From assembly GCA_913054495.1 (NCBI GenBank), contig CAJXIY010000001.1, positions 62,001-126,000 of the forward strand: a DNA stretch of 64,000 nt. The letters are read 5' to 3'. Each line of letters opens with the position of its first letter. Position 1 is the stretch's first letter. The notes under the pieces are model-generated. The model saw only the letters and a list, made by a program, of their open reading frames with translations. It had not been told where the DNA came from and did not search any database. The position numbers and the translations under genes were made by a program. Source of the DNA: an uncultured Gammaproteobacteria bacterium (GTDB lineage: Bacteria; Pseudomonadota; Gammaproteobacteria; Pseudomonadales; Pseudohongiellaceae). This document shows, piece after piece, positions 26,942-36,202 of this stretch.

Positions 26942-27394
26942 TCAATTCTGCTCGGTGGCATCGCGGCCGTCATGAGGCGCGCCGGTGCCGGATGAACCCA
27001 TGAAGAACTTGCGGCCGTCCGCGAAGGTAATATCACGCCCGTTGGCGCGAGCACTGCGGTCCTTGCTCTGGTAGCCGTCGACGATGATCATCGCGCCTAT
27101 GGGAATCGAGCCGCGGGAGAGACCTCGCCGCAATAGTGTGTTCGGCGTGCCGCCTTCGACCATCCAAATCGTTTTGCTGCCGTCCTCGTTGGTAACCTCG
27201 AGGTGGATCCAGGTGTGGGGATTCACCCATTCCACCCTCACCACCGGTCCTCGCAGCACCACCGGGCGATTCGGATCGAATTCGGCGCTGAAGGCGTGAT
27301 GGGCGATAGCCGGTACGTAAGCGGCTAAAACCAGGCCCGCCAGGGCCAGCGTCGCCACACCGATTCTAAACATCACAGGGGTTTGCTTGCCCAT
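26942..27394 (-). CDS. exported DUF6152 family protein
   Basis: 150 residues: a signal peptide (hydrophobic ATLALAGLVLAAYVPAIA), then HHAFSAEFDPNRPV and VVRVEWVNPHTWIHLEV, the hallmark of DUF6152 proteins, and a late ITFADGRKFFMGSSGTG. Periplasmic; the fold is an OB-like beta-barrel in my view. The function is unknown. It is the last gene of a three-gene unit with two EYACHE-family genes, an arrangement I recall as common in environmental Proteobacteria and Acidobacteria. Confidence 0.88.
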   Translation of the reverse strand: MGKQTPVMFRIGVATLALAGLVLAAYVPAIAHHAFSAEFDPNRPVVLRGPVVRVEWVNPHTWIHLEVTNEDGSKTIWMVEGGTPNTLLRRGLSRGSIPIGAMIIVDGYQSKDRSARANGRDITFADGRKFFMGSSGTGAPHDGRDATEQN

Positions 27395-27440
27395 GCTATT
27401 TCTCCTGACGTTGTTGATATTGGCCTTTCCTGCACGCCGC

Positions 27441-28577
27441 TTAGCGAGTCGGGTTCGGCACCCCTCCGGGATCCTCGCCGCGGAACACCGCCTCCAGCAG
27501 GCGCGCGCCCTTCATGATGCCCTCGAGCGCGTAATTCGCCTCGTGGCAGGCATACTCGAACACCTTGTTAGGGCTGCGTGGCCAGGCATACTCACCGGTG
27601 AACGGCGCGGTCCACACCGATGGGTCCTCGACCGTGAAGCTGTAAATCAGCTGGTCCGCGCTCTCCATGCGGAAACGCTCGGTTACCTTCATGTTTCTGG
27701 AGCCTTGACTGAACGCCGGTGTGTCATTGAAGTTGATGGTCTCGACCACCAGGGTGTCGCCCTCCCACCAACCGATGGAATCACCCAGCCATTTGCGGAT
27801 GACTGCGGGATCGTGCTCGGCGTTCATTCTCACAATCCTCGCCTCGTGTACCATCTCGATCTGGATAAGCACGGTATCCTCGCTCTGTACGATTCTCTTG
27901 TAGTTGTTGTAGAGCGTCGGCAGCATGGGCGGTCCCGAAGTCGAACCGAAAGTCAGCAGGCAGCGCTCGGCGAAGGATCGCTGTTCCATGTTGTCATAGG
28001 GCCCGCGTGCATCCAGACCGGCGTTCAGCCAGTAGGCGGTACCATCGTTTTGGCCTCCCTCGCGCCGAGGGGCGGCGCCCTCGCCAGCACTAAACCTGGC
28101 GCGGCGTGCCGCACGGGCTTCATCGGTGGCCGCCGGCATGCGGCCATCTGGCGGGTCAATCAGTATCGAAGTACGCCACTGACCGTCGATCTGATAGGCG
28201 CCGGTGCCGCGATCGATCCAGAAGGTGTTGTAGCCACCGACATTGCCGGAAGCGCCGGTGGAACCATCGCCGCCCTGTGGCGGGGCGCTTCGATTGGGAT
28301 CGCTGTCCTGCTGGCGATCGGTGTTGCGTTGAAATTCATCAGCGGCGATGACGGCCGCCTCATCGTTAGTCAGAAACTGTTTGTCGCCAAATGCTGTTGG
28401 CCGCTGCATCGGGGTCAGGGTTGACACATCGTAAGTGCCGGACAGGTCCGGATGACCACTGGGCGTACGGGGAATGCCTGCGCCCTGGGCCATGACGATC
28501 GGCGCTAACACCATGCCGACGCAAGTCAGCAGGCCTAGGCTTAAGGTCTTAATTTCGGTCTTGATTTGATTGCGCAT
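27441..28577 (-). CDS. exported EYACHE-family protein (unknown function)
   Basis: 378 residues from the ATG at 28577, chosen for a GAGGAG eight bases upstream and the signal peptide (LLTCVGMVLAPIVMAQ) that follows; the frame is open 60 bp further upstream. Features: GHPDLSGTYD after the signal, FLTNDEAA, IDPPDGRMP, RCLLTFGSTSGPP, WEGDTLVVETINF, and EYACHEANYALEGIM before a divergent C-terminus. These define a beta-rich periplasmic family shared with the genes at 28603 and 44481. No catalytic motif is known to me. It is in an operon with the paralogue upstream (25 bp) and DUF6152 downstream. Confidence 0.85.
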   Translation of the reverse strand: MRNQIKTEIKTLSLGLLTCVGMVLAPIVMAQGAGIPRTPSGHPDLSGTYDVSTLTPMQRPTAFGDKQFLTNDEAAVIAADEFQRNTDRQQDSDPNRSAPPQGGDGSTGASGNVGGYNTFWIDRGTGAYQIDGQWRTSILIDPPDGRMPAATDEARAARRARFSAGEGAAPRREGGQNDGTAYWLNAGLDARGPYDNMEQRSFAERCLLTFGSTSGPPMLPTLYNNYKRIVQSEDTVLIQIEMVHEARIVRMNAEHDPAVIRKWLGDSIGWWEGDTLVVETINFNDTPAFSQGSRNMKVTERFRMESADQLIYSFTVEDPSVWTAPFTGEYAWPRSPNKVFEYACHEANYALEGIMKGARLLEAVFRGEDPGGVPNPTR

Positions 28578-28602
28578 TTTCAAGCTCCTCAAACTCACTT
28601 GT

Positions 28603-29442
28603 TTAGCGTGGCAGCGGATATCTGCGTGCCTCGCCATATATTAACTCTTCCACGAATTCCACACAGCGGAAATCCATTATCCGGGCGTTTTCCTCGATGC
28701 GACGATAGATTGGCATCTTGATGGTAAACGGCTCGGTCAGTACACCGGGGTCTTCGATGGTGGCCTCATAGTCGATATGGTTTGGGCCGATCATCGTGTA
28801 CCGCTCTATTACGTGCAGCTGATAACTGTGATGGCTGCCCGCCCGATCCAGCCAGGACCCATCGTGTAGACCGGTCACATCGACCACCAGGGTGTCGCCC
28901 TCCCAGCTGCCTACCGACCATCCCATCCACGAATCGACTTGCGAGGGCCCGGGATTGTCCAGGTAAATATCGCGTACCGCACCCGCGAACTGGTAGGCGA
29001 TGAAGAAATCCTCTTCGCTCTGAACGATCTGGAACGGCATGGGAATATAGGTAGCACGCGGCACTCCCGGCAGGAAACACTTCACTTCAGGGTCGCGGTC
29101 GATCCAGTTCGCCCTGTTCTCTTCTTTAAGAGCCCGCGCTGCCGGCGTGTATGGAATTTCGCCACCACCGACGATGACCCCCATCCCACCAGGCACGGCA
29201 CCGACCGCCCCGAGACGCAAGGTGGGAATCGCCGGCACCGGGTTCACCGGCCCTTCGCGCATCTGCATCGAGTGACGGGCGATGTGGGGTTCGAGATCGT
29301 AGTTGGCCTCATTCAACACCTGCCAGATGCCGCTCATGTCGGGGCGTCCGTTGGACAGCCGCGGCAAATCCTGCGCCGTAACCGGAGTCACGGCGACTAA
29401 CAGTGCCAGAATCTGGGCGATTACTCCGACCAAGGCCTTCAT
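28603..29442 (-). CDS. exported EYACHE-family relative, short form
   Basis: 279 residues with signal peptide (IAQILALLVAVTPVTAQ), then GRPDMSGIWQV, VKCFLPGVPRATY, SWEGDTLVVDVTGL and a C-terminal RIMDFRCVEFVEE in place of EYACHE. It is clearly the same fold as the next gene, shorter by about 100 residues. It is the first gene of the three-gene unit. Periplasmic, unknown function; could bind a ligand in a beta-propeller or lipocalin-like fold. Confidence 0.82.
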   Translation of the reverse strand: MKALVGVIAQILALLVAVTPVTAQDLPRLSNGRPDMSGIWQVLNEANYDLEPHIARHSMQMREGPVNPVPAIPTLRLGAVGAVPGGMGVIVGGGEIPYTPAARALKEENRANWIDRDPEVKCFLPGVPRATYIPMPFQIVQSEEDFFIAYQFAGAVRDIYLDNPGPSQVDSWMGWSVGSWEGDTLVVDVTGLHDGSWLDRAGSHHSYQLHVIERYTMIGPNHIDYEATIEDPGVLTEPFTIKMPIYRRIEENARIMDFRCVEFVEELIYGEARRYPLPR

Positions 29443-29713
29443 TCGATACTCCCTATATTAAGTGCCAGAAGCAGCGCACGGGCCATCGCTTCTAACAACG
29501 AACTCAACTTGTTACGTGAGCCCCAATATTAGCCCGAGTCGAGGGAAAAGGGGATAGATTTATTTGCTGGCCACTACCAAGGGCCTATTGGATGATGCAC
29601 AATCAGAGCCGCGATGCCTGGAGCCATGAAATGGATATATGCCCCGTGGAGAAAAATTCTAAAGTTGGCAGGGCTACAAATTTAACCAGGCAAGATGTGA
29701 GAGGGATTGAACA
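29443..29713. other. 271-bp intergenic gap between divergent genes
   Basis: Nothing coding is supported. A GGGAAAAGGGGATAG stretch near 29548 resembles one arm of the REP-like hairpins but lacks its partner. It should contain promoters for both directions; I see no clear boxes. Confidence 0.3.
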
Positions 29714-30322
29714 ATGTCAGTAAGCGTCGAGTTTCACTTCGATTTTGGCAGCCCCAACAGCTACTACTCACACCGGGTAATTCCAGCCATCGAAGAGCGC
29801 ACCGGCGTCAAGTTCCAGTACTACCCAATTCTGCTTGGCGGCGTATTCAAAGCCACCAACAACAAATCACCGATGGAGCAACTTGCAGGCGTCCGCAATA
29901 AGCCCGAATACAATGCACTGGAAACAAAACGATTCGTGGCAAGACACAAACTCGACAATTTCAGATTCAACCCCTACTTCCCGATTAACACCCTCTCCAT
30001 TATGCGTGGTGCGATATACACTCTTAATAATGGAAACGGGGACGATTACATCGAGGCCATGTACCGGTGCATGTGGGAACAGGAATTGAACATGGCTGAT
30101 GCCTCAGTAATTCAGCAGGCACTGGTCGATGCGGGCCTGCCTGCAGAAGAAATTATTGTTGGCACAACCGATCCGGAGATCAAACAGCAGCTAATCCGAA
30201 ACACCACTGATTCAGTTGAGCGTGGGACTTTTGGCTCGCCCACATTCTTTGTTGGCAAGGAAATATTTTTCGGTAAAGACAAACTCAGAGATGTTGAAGA
30301 AGAGATTCTGGAGTGCCTCTGA
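29714..30322 (+). CDS. DsbA-family 2-hydroxychromene-2-carboxylate isomerase / kappa GST-like protein
   Basis: 202 residues of the thioredoxin-like kappa GST/HCCA isomerase family: HFDFGSPNSYYSHR near 7-20 holds the Ser that replaces the DsbA Cys and binds glutathione, YYPILLGGVFKATNN near 36-50 and GTFGSPTFFV with a cis-Pro near 174-184. Members isomerise aromatic catabolic intermediates using glutathione; others act as general glutathione transferases. Cytoplasmic. No naphthalene-type genes are near, so the substrate is open. Confidence 0.9.
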   Translation: MSVSVEFHFDFGSPNSYYSHRVIPAIEERTGVKFQYYPILLGGVFKATNNKSPMEQLAGVRNKPEYNALETKRFVARHKLDNFRFNPYFPINTLSIMRGAIYTLNNGNGDDYIEAMYRCMWEQELNMADASVIQQALVDAGLPAEEIIVGTTDPEIKQQLIRNTTDSVERGTFGSPTFFVGKEIFFGKDKLRDVEEEILECL

Positions 30323-30378
30323 TTAACGCAGCTGAAGATTTTCGTCATACGAGATGACGGGTCGACGACGGGGATTCT

Positions 30379-31104
30379 ATGCTCGCAAAGAAGTGGAAAT
30401 CACGGCTCGATATGAGTCAGACAGAATACTTGTCATTAATTGCCAGCTGTCTGCTCGGCGTGCAAATCCTTGCCACAGTTCGCGATGTTGGCATTATTGG
30501 ATTAGACATGCCCACCTGGTTGGCTTGGTTTAATGTTTTTCTCATAGCGTTGATGATTTCGATGGTCATCTGCGTGCAAACAAGAGAAATCCCCAATCGA
30601 TTTAGCCACAACATCGTCATGGCCGCCATGCTTTCTACTGGGGCCAAAGCCATCGCCGTTATCGTAGTACAGGCAGAACCTCTGCCTTTTTACATGGCCA
30701 TACTATTATTCAGCTGTTCCCTGTGTTTTCTTTCCTACCGAATCTTGCTGTTAACTTCGGGCATCGTAACATTGGCCTGGGCAGTGATCGTACCGTATGT
30801 CCTGACACCGGCCGAGATCATCTCGACATTTGTCGCCATGGTCATGGCGGCCGTATTAAGTGTTGTGGTACTCCGTCGCAGAATACTCTCTCTCGTGCAC
30901 CTGTACGAATTGCAATAACGCGTTGAAGCGCTGGAGACGATCCTGCCGATGTGCTCGAATTGCAAGAAGACGCGAGACCATCTTGGCAACTGGAAAAGAA
31001 TCGAAGAATATGTAGAGGAGCAGAAAGCCGGCCTGCTGGTAAGTCACGGCATTTGTCCTGAGTGTTCTAAAGAACTCTATGGAGAATATTTGGACGCTCG
31101 CTGA
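30379..31104 (+). pseudogene. integral membrane protein with zinc-ribbon-like tail, split by a nonsense codon
   Basis: The first part (30379-30918, 179 residues) has about five hydrophobic spans and ends VHLYELQ-stop. In the same frame directly after the TAA (30916-30918) comes RVEALETILPMCSNCKK, then GNWKRIEEYV, then HGICPECSKELYGEYL and TGA at 31102-31104. This CxxC...CxxC tail is a familiar end of bacterial sensor proteins, where it follows a 7-residue helix reading ELQ-E-RVEAL. A GAA to TAA change explains the break. The membrane part alone may still be made. A role in signalling is inference. Confidence 0.65.
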
Positions 31105-31269
31105 GACGGCTGGTCGCCCGGATTATATTGAGAAATTCCTCCTCCAGTTTAATTCTCCTATTGATCTGAAACCCCATTCTCCGATCGCCTTTAATCCGCT
31201 CTAATAAACGAATAGTCCAGGACCGCCAAAAAGTTTCATCTTGGCCATGCTCTAAGCTTGTCACTATGG

Positions 31270-33660
31270 TCAGGAGCCAAACCGGTAGCGTAGTTTAATA
31301 GCCACCGAATCCACGATTCGATCGTTCCAGGATTGCTCAAGTAGGTCTTGAAATGTGGCAAAACTGTCGCCGGGCAAATTGCCACCCCGGGTGTACACCA
31401 CGAACAGATCAGACAGCGGCGCGATCTCCCAGCGATATCGTGCCTGGAACGTCAGCCGGCTGATGACGAAGTCATCGGGCGTCGTGTCTGGATTGGCAAC
31501 CGGGCGTAAATGTTTCCGCCGCTTGGGATCGACTTGCCAAAATCGATCCTCGAAGGCTTTCAATGCCGTCCACTGGGTACTGAATCGCAACTGCTGCCTG
31601 GCAGTAATGAAGTAATTCACCTCCAGTCGCGGCGCCCACTGATGGGATTCGAAGCTGGTGTAGCGACCATCACCGCGATGCACCAGTAAGGCTTCCCTGT
31701 CGTTGTAGCTTAGTGACATGTCAATGGAAAAGCTATCGTTGGGCCGCCAGGCCACGCCGGCACTAGTAGTGATATCGCTGGGTCCAAGATCGTCCTGGGT
31801 GGCGCTGAGTCCGATGTTGTAAGCGATAGTTTTGGCCAGATCTGTTCTGTAATCGATGCTGAGACTCCAACGTTCCGGGATCTTGAAGTCGCCCGTGCCA
31901 CGACCGAGTCGATCATCGATTCGCGCCGGGAAAAATCTGAGGCCGAAAGTGAGATCGTTGCTTTCGAGACTGGTATAGCCGCGACTAAAAATGACACCCA
32001 TCTGCACCGGCAGACCGTCGGTGTTCCACTGGTTGACGAGGCTGAAGCTGGTAGAGCGTTGACGCAAACCCGGCACATCAGACTCAGTCAGCGAATAGCC
32101 ATAATCGAGGTTCATCTGGTCATTTCGCGTCAGGAAGCCGAGGTTATTCAATTCGAGTTGGTCATCGATATAGGTGGCGGCAAGCGTGTGCTGCACGCCG
32201 CGGCGCGGGGTATAGCCCACATCGCCGAGGAAACCGCTACCGGTGATACCGTTAACATCGCTATGCATAACTTGCCCGTCTATGACCCACTTGTTGTCTG
32301 CCGAAAAAAAATGCAGGTCTATGGCGTTTACGGTGGCGTCGATGTCAGGATGTTCGACCTTGGTTCCCATCCAGCCGACGGATCGTCTGCCGCCGCTGCT
32401 GGTGTCTTCATACAGGAGCCGGAAGATAGAAAAGTCCCTGCCCCGGGCTCGCAGATTTACCTGCGTACCATCGTCGAGGCTGCCACGCAGTTGGGAATCA
32501 TCCTCGGAAGCCAGCAGTGTGCCGTAACGTAGATTACCCCTCTGACCAGTAAACTTTATGGCGCCAAGCAGATCGGTTGGTCGGCTGAGGTCCGTGGGGA
32601 CGACGCCGATGTCGTCGCTAACGTCGAAGCGGGCTGCACCACCTATGCGGCGGGTGTTCAGTAATGAGATAGGTCCCCTAGGCCCACCGCCGCCCGTGAA
32701 AGCGGAACGGGGAGAAGTATTGAATATGTCCTGGCCTTCGAGGAAGAAGGTTCGCTTTTCTGGAAAGAACGTTTCAAAAGCCGTGAGGTTAACCTCAACA
32801 TCATCGGACTCGACGGTGCCGAAATCGGGATTCAGGGTCGCCGATAGCAATGTATTGGTGGTGGGTCGCCAGTAAATGTCGGTGCCGACCTTGTTTTCCA
32901 CATCATCCTTGATGCCGTCGAATACGGTTGAGGCGAAGGGATAAATAGTCAGCTGTCGGCGCGGCTCGATATCTCGTAGCTCGTATATTTCAGTGCCGGA
33001 GAGATACGCGTTGGCGGTGGCCGGAAGCGGCGGGGTGCTCCACCGTTCTCCTCCCAAATGTCCCACCTGGCGCTCGAATGCCAGGCCAATGCGACGCACT
33101 GCTTCGACCCTAGGCAGGGCCATCATCGACCAGGGAATAAAAATTTCTGCGCTCCAGCCCCCATCGATGACCTGCGTCCGACCCTCCCAGGAACCATCCC
33201 ATTCCACGTTCATCTGTCGTTCGGGCAGAATTGACATGTCAGACACCGAGTCGCCCAGATTCAGCTTAACCCTGTATCCGTACAAGCCTTCGCCGGATGC
33301 ATCCAGCAATATTGACAAGCCATCCCGGGGCAGGGAGATGTCACGTGGGGTCATGCGCGCAACCAGTGTTCCCGGTGGCTGGTAATTAATGACGCCGGCA
33401 TAGATCCCATCTTCGGTATAGAAAACCCGAATATGGGTTTCATAGGGTGCATCGGCCAAGGTGTCGGGCTCGATCACCTTCATGCGGTCGAACACAGGGA
33501 TTCGATCCCAAACCGCTTCGTCGATAAAACCGTCGAGGCGGATATTGGCCTCTCCTTCTTCTATCCGGGTGAGTTGTGGCAAGGATTGCTGAGCGATTAA
33601 GGGCAAGGACAGAGCCCATAGAAAACAACAGGTCATACCGTGGCGCAGGGGATTAGCCAT
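31270..33660 (-). CDS. DUF5916 outer-membrane-type protein with CBM9-like N-terminus
   Basis: 796 residues with a signal peptide (CCFLWALSLPLIAQQ). Residues 35-230 show the carbohydrate-binding module 9-like pattern (RLDGFIDEAVWDRIPVFD, VFYTEDGIYAGV). The rest is the DUF5916 region with LNPDFGTVESDD, FFPEKRTFFLEGQDIF and many alternating beta strands ending in an aromatic/charged strand (IKLRYRFGS), as in an outer-membrane barrel. It probably sits in the outer membrane and binds or passes an oligosaccharide or other ligand; the role is unproven in the family. It stands alone, transcribed away from the SRPBCC gene. Confidence 0.88.
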   Translation of the reverse strand: MANPLRHGMTCCFLWALSLPLIAQQSLPQLTRIEEGEANIRLDGFIDEAVWDRIPVFDRMKVIEPDTLADAPYETHIRVFYTEDGIYAGVINYQPPGTLVARMTPRDISLPRDGLSILLDASGEGLYGYRVKLNLGDSVSDMSILPERQMNVEWDGSWEGRTQVIDGGWSAEIFIPWSMMALPRVEAVRRIGLAFERQVGHLGGERWSTPPLPATANAYLSGTEIYELRDIEPRRQLTIYPFASTVFDGIKDDVENKVGTDIYWRPTTNTLLSATLNPDFGTVESDDVEVNLTAFETFFPEKRTFFLEGQDIFNTSPRSAFTGGGGPRGPISLLNTRRIGGAARFDVSDDIGVVPTDLSRPTDLLGAIKFTGQRGNLRYGTLLASEDDSQLRGSLDDGTQVNLRARGRDFSIFRLLYEDTSSGGRRSVGWMGTKVEHPDIDATVNAIDLHFFSADNKWVIDGQVMHSDVNGITGSGFLGDVGYTPRRGVQHTLAATYIDDQLELNNLGFLTRNDQMNLDYGYSLTESDVPGLRQRSTSFSLVNQWNTDGLPVQMGVIFSRGYTSLESNDLTFGLRFFPARIDDRLGRGTGDFKIPERWSLSIDYRTDLAKTIAYNIGLSATQDDLGPSDITTSAGVAWRPNDSFSIDMSLSYNDREALLVHRGDGRYTSFESHQWAPRLEVNYFITARQQLRFSTQWTALKAFEDRFWQVDPKRRKHLRPVANPDTTPDDFVISRLTFQARYRWEIAPLSDLFVVYTRGGNLPGDSFATFQDLLEQSWNDRIVDSVAIKLRYRFGS

Positions 33661-33909
33661 AACAAATTTTTACCAGATTGGGATTATTCGATGTTACCAA
33701 AGGACCCGGGCCACAGCGCAGTTCTTGGCTTTTCATGATCTGGCACTATAGCCGAATATATCATAAGCTGCCTGCCCAGAAACAAATAGTTGCAAACTGG
33801 GGCGTGAGGAAAGGGGACAAATTCAGTTGCTTCTGGTTAAATCAATCCGGCACTATTTGTCTAATTCAGAAGTGCCCAAAGTCAGTACATAACAAATAAG
33901 GACAATTAC

Positions 33910-34404
33910 ATGAAACGCATTTTACTTGGTTTTTTCGCTATACCGGCGCTATTGGCCTCGGCTGCAGCTATCTCTCAGCCAGAATATGTCACCATAGAGA
34001 TGGAAATCGACGTCGCCAAACCGGCCGCAGAGGTGTGGGCCATGGTCGGGGGCTACTGTGATATCAGTGAGTGGCTTGGTATTGACTGCGAGCTCACTTC
34101 CGGAGCCGGTGACATGGGGTCGGTACGGGCGCTGGCGGGTGGGCGTATACTGGAAATCATGGTCGCCCAAACCGAACTCTCCTATGGTTATACCCAACCG
34201 GCAACCGAAGGGGCATTCTATAATCTCTACCATGGTTTCATGGAAGCCATGCATGTCAGTGCCACCAGCTCAAAACTTTTTTACACGCTAGTTTTAGACG
34301 TCTCAAATCTGGACGATCAGGCCGCCAAGGATGCCGACATCGCCAGGCGCCGTGCGACTTTCGAAAGGGCCCTCGGGGCCATGAAGGATCTTGCTGAAAA
34401 GTAA
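33910..34404 (+). CDS. exported SRPBCC (START-like) ligand-binding protein
   Basis: 164 residues: a signal peptide (LGFFAIPALLASAAAIS) precedes a SRPBCC fold starting VTIEMEIDVAKPAAEVWAMVG, with SEWLGIDCELTSGAGDMGSVRAL following as in polyketide cyclase/dehydrase relatives. These bind hydrophobic small molecules in a deep pocket. Export of such a fold is uncommon and suggests a periplasmic binding or cyclase role. It is followed by a GCCAGG-type hairpin that separates it from the convergent NHL gene. Confidence 0.85.
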   Translation: MKRILLGFFAIPALLASAAAISQPEYVTIEMEIDVAKPAAEVWAMVGGYCDISEWLGIDCELTSGAGDMGSVRALAGGRILEIMVAQTELSYGYTQPATEGAFYNLYHGFMEAMHVSATSSKLFYTLVLDVSNLDDQAAKDADIARRRATFERALGAMKDLAEK

Positions 34405-34452
34405 TATAAGGGCCAGGCCTCGCTCCGTAGCTGGAGGTAGGGTAAGGAAGTG

Positions 34453-34491
34453 GCCAGGTCTCTATCTGTCACCTGCTGATGGAGACCTGGC
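34453..34491. repeat. GCCAGGTCTC hairpin between convergent genes
   Basis: 34453-34462 pairs perfectly with 34482-34491 (10 bp) around a 19-base loop; a partial copy of the arm (GGCCAGGC) is at 34411. It lies between two converging genes and probably ends transcription. The arm is akin to the one at 61444-61476. Confidence 0.55.
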
Positions 34492-34511
34492 TCTCTACTC
34501 TGTTCTCTGCT

Positions 34512-35690
34512 CTACCGTACCGAGTACTTGGTAAAGGCACCACCCGCTGAGGCCAGCGAGTTCGGTCCTTCGGCGGCATAGACGTTACCGTCGGCGTCAA
34601 CTGCCACACCTTCACCGGCGGCGCCTTGGTAAACCCGGTTTTCCTGCTCGTGGGGCGGGACGAAACCGACGATGCGGTCCTCGTCTATGTGTCCGATACG
34701 GACGCCGTTCCTCCAGCCCACGTGGCCGGTTGGGCTAGACTCGGAGTCGATCGCATACACCATGTCATCGGCGGTGATGTAGAGACCGCTGATACGACCA
34801 TACATGTAGCGTGACTCTAGATAGTTGCCCTGCTGGTCGAAGATCTCGATGCGATGGTTGCCACGATCGGCGACCCAGAGGCGACCCTGGGAGTCGAATT
34901 CCATGGCATGGGGCGTGCGGAACTCACCGTGGCGTACGCCGATCTGTCCCCACTCCATGAGGCGGGTGCCGTCGGCAGAAAACTTGATAATCCGCGCGGT
35001 AGATCCTGCCGCTCGCCCTTCTTCCATGGCCGCATTACTGGTCATGCCCTGACCGTTGTGGCCATCGGAGACATAGATACTGCCGTCGGGTCCGACGATG
35101 ACATCGTTGGGCTGGTTAAACTGGTTCGGCCCGCTGCCCGCTTGTCCGGCGGTGCCGAGGCTCATGAGCAATTCACCGCTGGGGCTGAACTTGTGGACCT
35201 GCTGGCCCTTGGTGCCTGCCGCGTTATTGGCGAAGTCCGTCACCCAGACATTGCCATCGTCATCCACATGGATGCCGTGGGGCGTCATCATGATGCCGCC
35301 GCCGAAGTTCGCCAGCACCTCACCGGTGTTGCGGTCAAACTTGAAGATTGGATCGACAGGGTTACTGTCACAGTTGATGGGCACGCCACCACCAAAAGTG
35401 CCTGCGCCGCAGCGCTCGTAGGCCCAGATGTTGCCATCAATGGGGTCGATGTCGATGCCGGCGGTTGATCCCCACTCCCTTCCGGCGGGAAGATCGCCCC
35501 AGTTCTTGGTGACGATCGGCGCCGGATTCGGCATTCCTTCTCCGGAAATGGGATTGCCTGTGGCCATGGGCATCGATTCGGTCGATGTAGTGGAGGTTGT
35601 CGAAGTCGTGGTGTCGGCGTCCCCACATCCAGCCAGCAGGATCGGGACACAGGCAAACAGCGTGTAGAGGAAATTTCGTGATGAAGACAT
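34512..35690 (-). CDS. NHL-repeat beta-propeller lipoprotein
   Basis: 392 residues. A lipoprotein signal ends in LAGC (about 19-22), followed by a low-complexity T/S linker. The rest is an NHL/SMP-30-like propeller: repeats with F-x-N-x-G-x-V-W-V (DDDGNVWVTDF, PDGSIYVSDGHN, SQGRLWVADRGNHRIEIFD). NHL propellers of this kind include peptidylglycine amidating lyase relatives; binding alone is equally possible. Anchored in the inner or outer membrane facing the periplasm. Confidence 0.88.
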   Translation of the reverse strand: MSSSRNFLYTLFACVPILLAGCGDADTTTSTTSTTSTESMPMATGNPISGEGMPNPAPIVTKNWGDLPAGREWGSTAGIDIDPIDGNIWAYERCGAGTFGGGVPINCDSNPVDPIFKFDRNTGEVLANFGGGIMMTPHGIHVDDDGNVWVTDFANNAAGTKGQQVHKFSPSGELLMSLGTAGQAGSGPNQFNQPNDVIVGPDGSIYVSDGHNGQGMTSNAAMEEGRAAGSTARIIKFSADGTRLMEWGQIGVRHGEFRTPHAMEFDSQGRLWVADRGNHRIEIFDQQGNYLESRYMYGRISGLYITADDMVYAIDSESSPTGHVGWRNGVRIGHIDEDRIVGFVPPHEQENRVYQGAAGEGVAVDADGNVYAAEGPNSLASAGGAFTKYSVR

Positions 35691-36202
35691 GGAAGCTCCT
35701 TTGATTAGAATTGTTGTCGATAGGAAGTGTGCATTGGGAGAATAGAAGCAATCTCGACTTTAGTCCATGGCATATTACTTCCAATCCTCGTCTTTGCCGA
35801 CACAGATACAGAGTCAGAAACCGGCGGACTAGGGTGTTGAACGGTGATTTCGTGGGCGTCTCAATGGCCTATCCAGCGTAATGGCACAGCCGGCGGATTT
35901 TCAGCTTATTTGCTAGAATTTTTTGATTTATGAGTAAATTTGCCAAACTATTGGGTTTTTCACCAATCGTGATAGGATTTTCGTTGTCATCTCGATGAAC
36001 GGTCAAGAAATAGGGACAGAACTATTTTTCTCCAAGAACAGCAATCGAGGGGCCAGGGATACTTGATCGAGTAACCAGGCACTTTGTTCTGAGAGATTGT
36101 CAGATCAAGTGTCCCTGACCCTTTTGATTTTGGCTGCCTCATTGAGGACAAAAGGCACCGGCAGCATCAGTTTCATAGTCCCGCGAAAAGCTACGACCCC
36201 AA
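35691..36202. other. 512-bp intergenic gap with a long REP-like hairpin at its end
   Basis: No supported gene. The first part upstream of 35690 should hold the promoter of the NHL gene; none is clear. An AT-rich stretch runs from about 35910 to 35990. The hairpin at 36050-36121 is described separately. Confidence 0.35.
36050..36121. repeat. long imperfect hairpin GGCCAGGGA.../...TCCCTGACC
   Basis: GGCCAGGGATACTTGATC pairs with GATCAAGTGTCCCTGACC at 16 of 18 positions around a loop of about 37 bases, downstream of the quinoprotein gene at 36203. It belongs to the same loose class of hairpins found in other gaps here. Confidence 0.5.

Noticed and set aside
27387-28424. Long frame opposite the EYACHE-family gene
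   Set aside because: It mirrors a well-supported gene with a signal peptide and ribosome site; translation is low-complexity and lacks motifs.
31067-31264. Short frame of 65 codons on the minus strand after the split sensor-like gene
   Set aside because: No ribosome site or recognisable family, and it overlaps the tail of the split gene.
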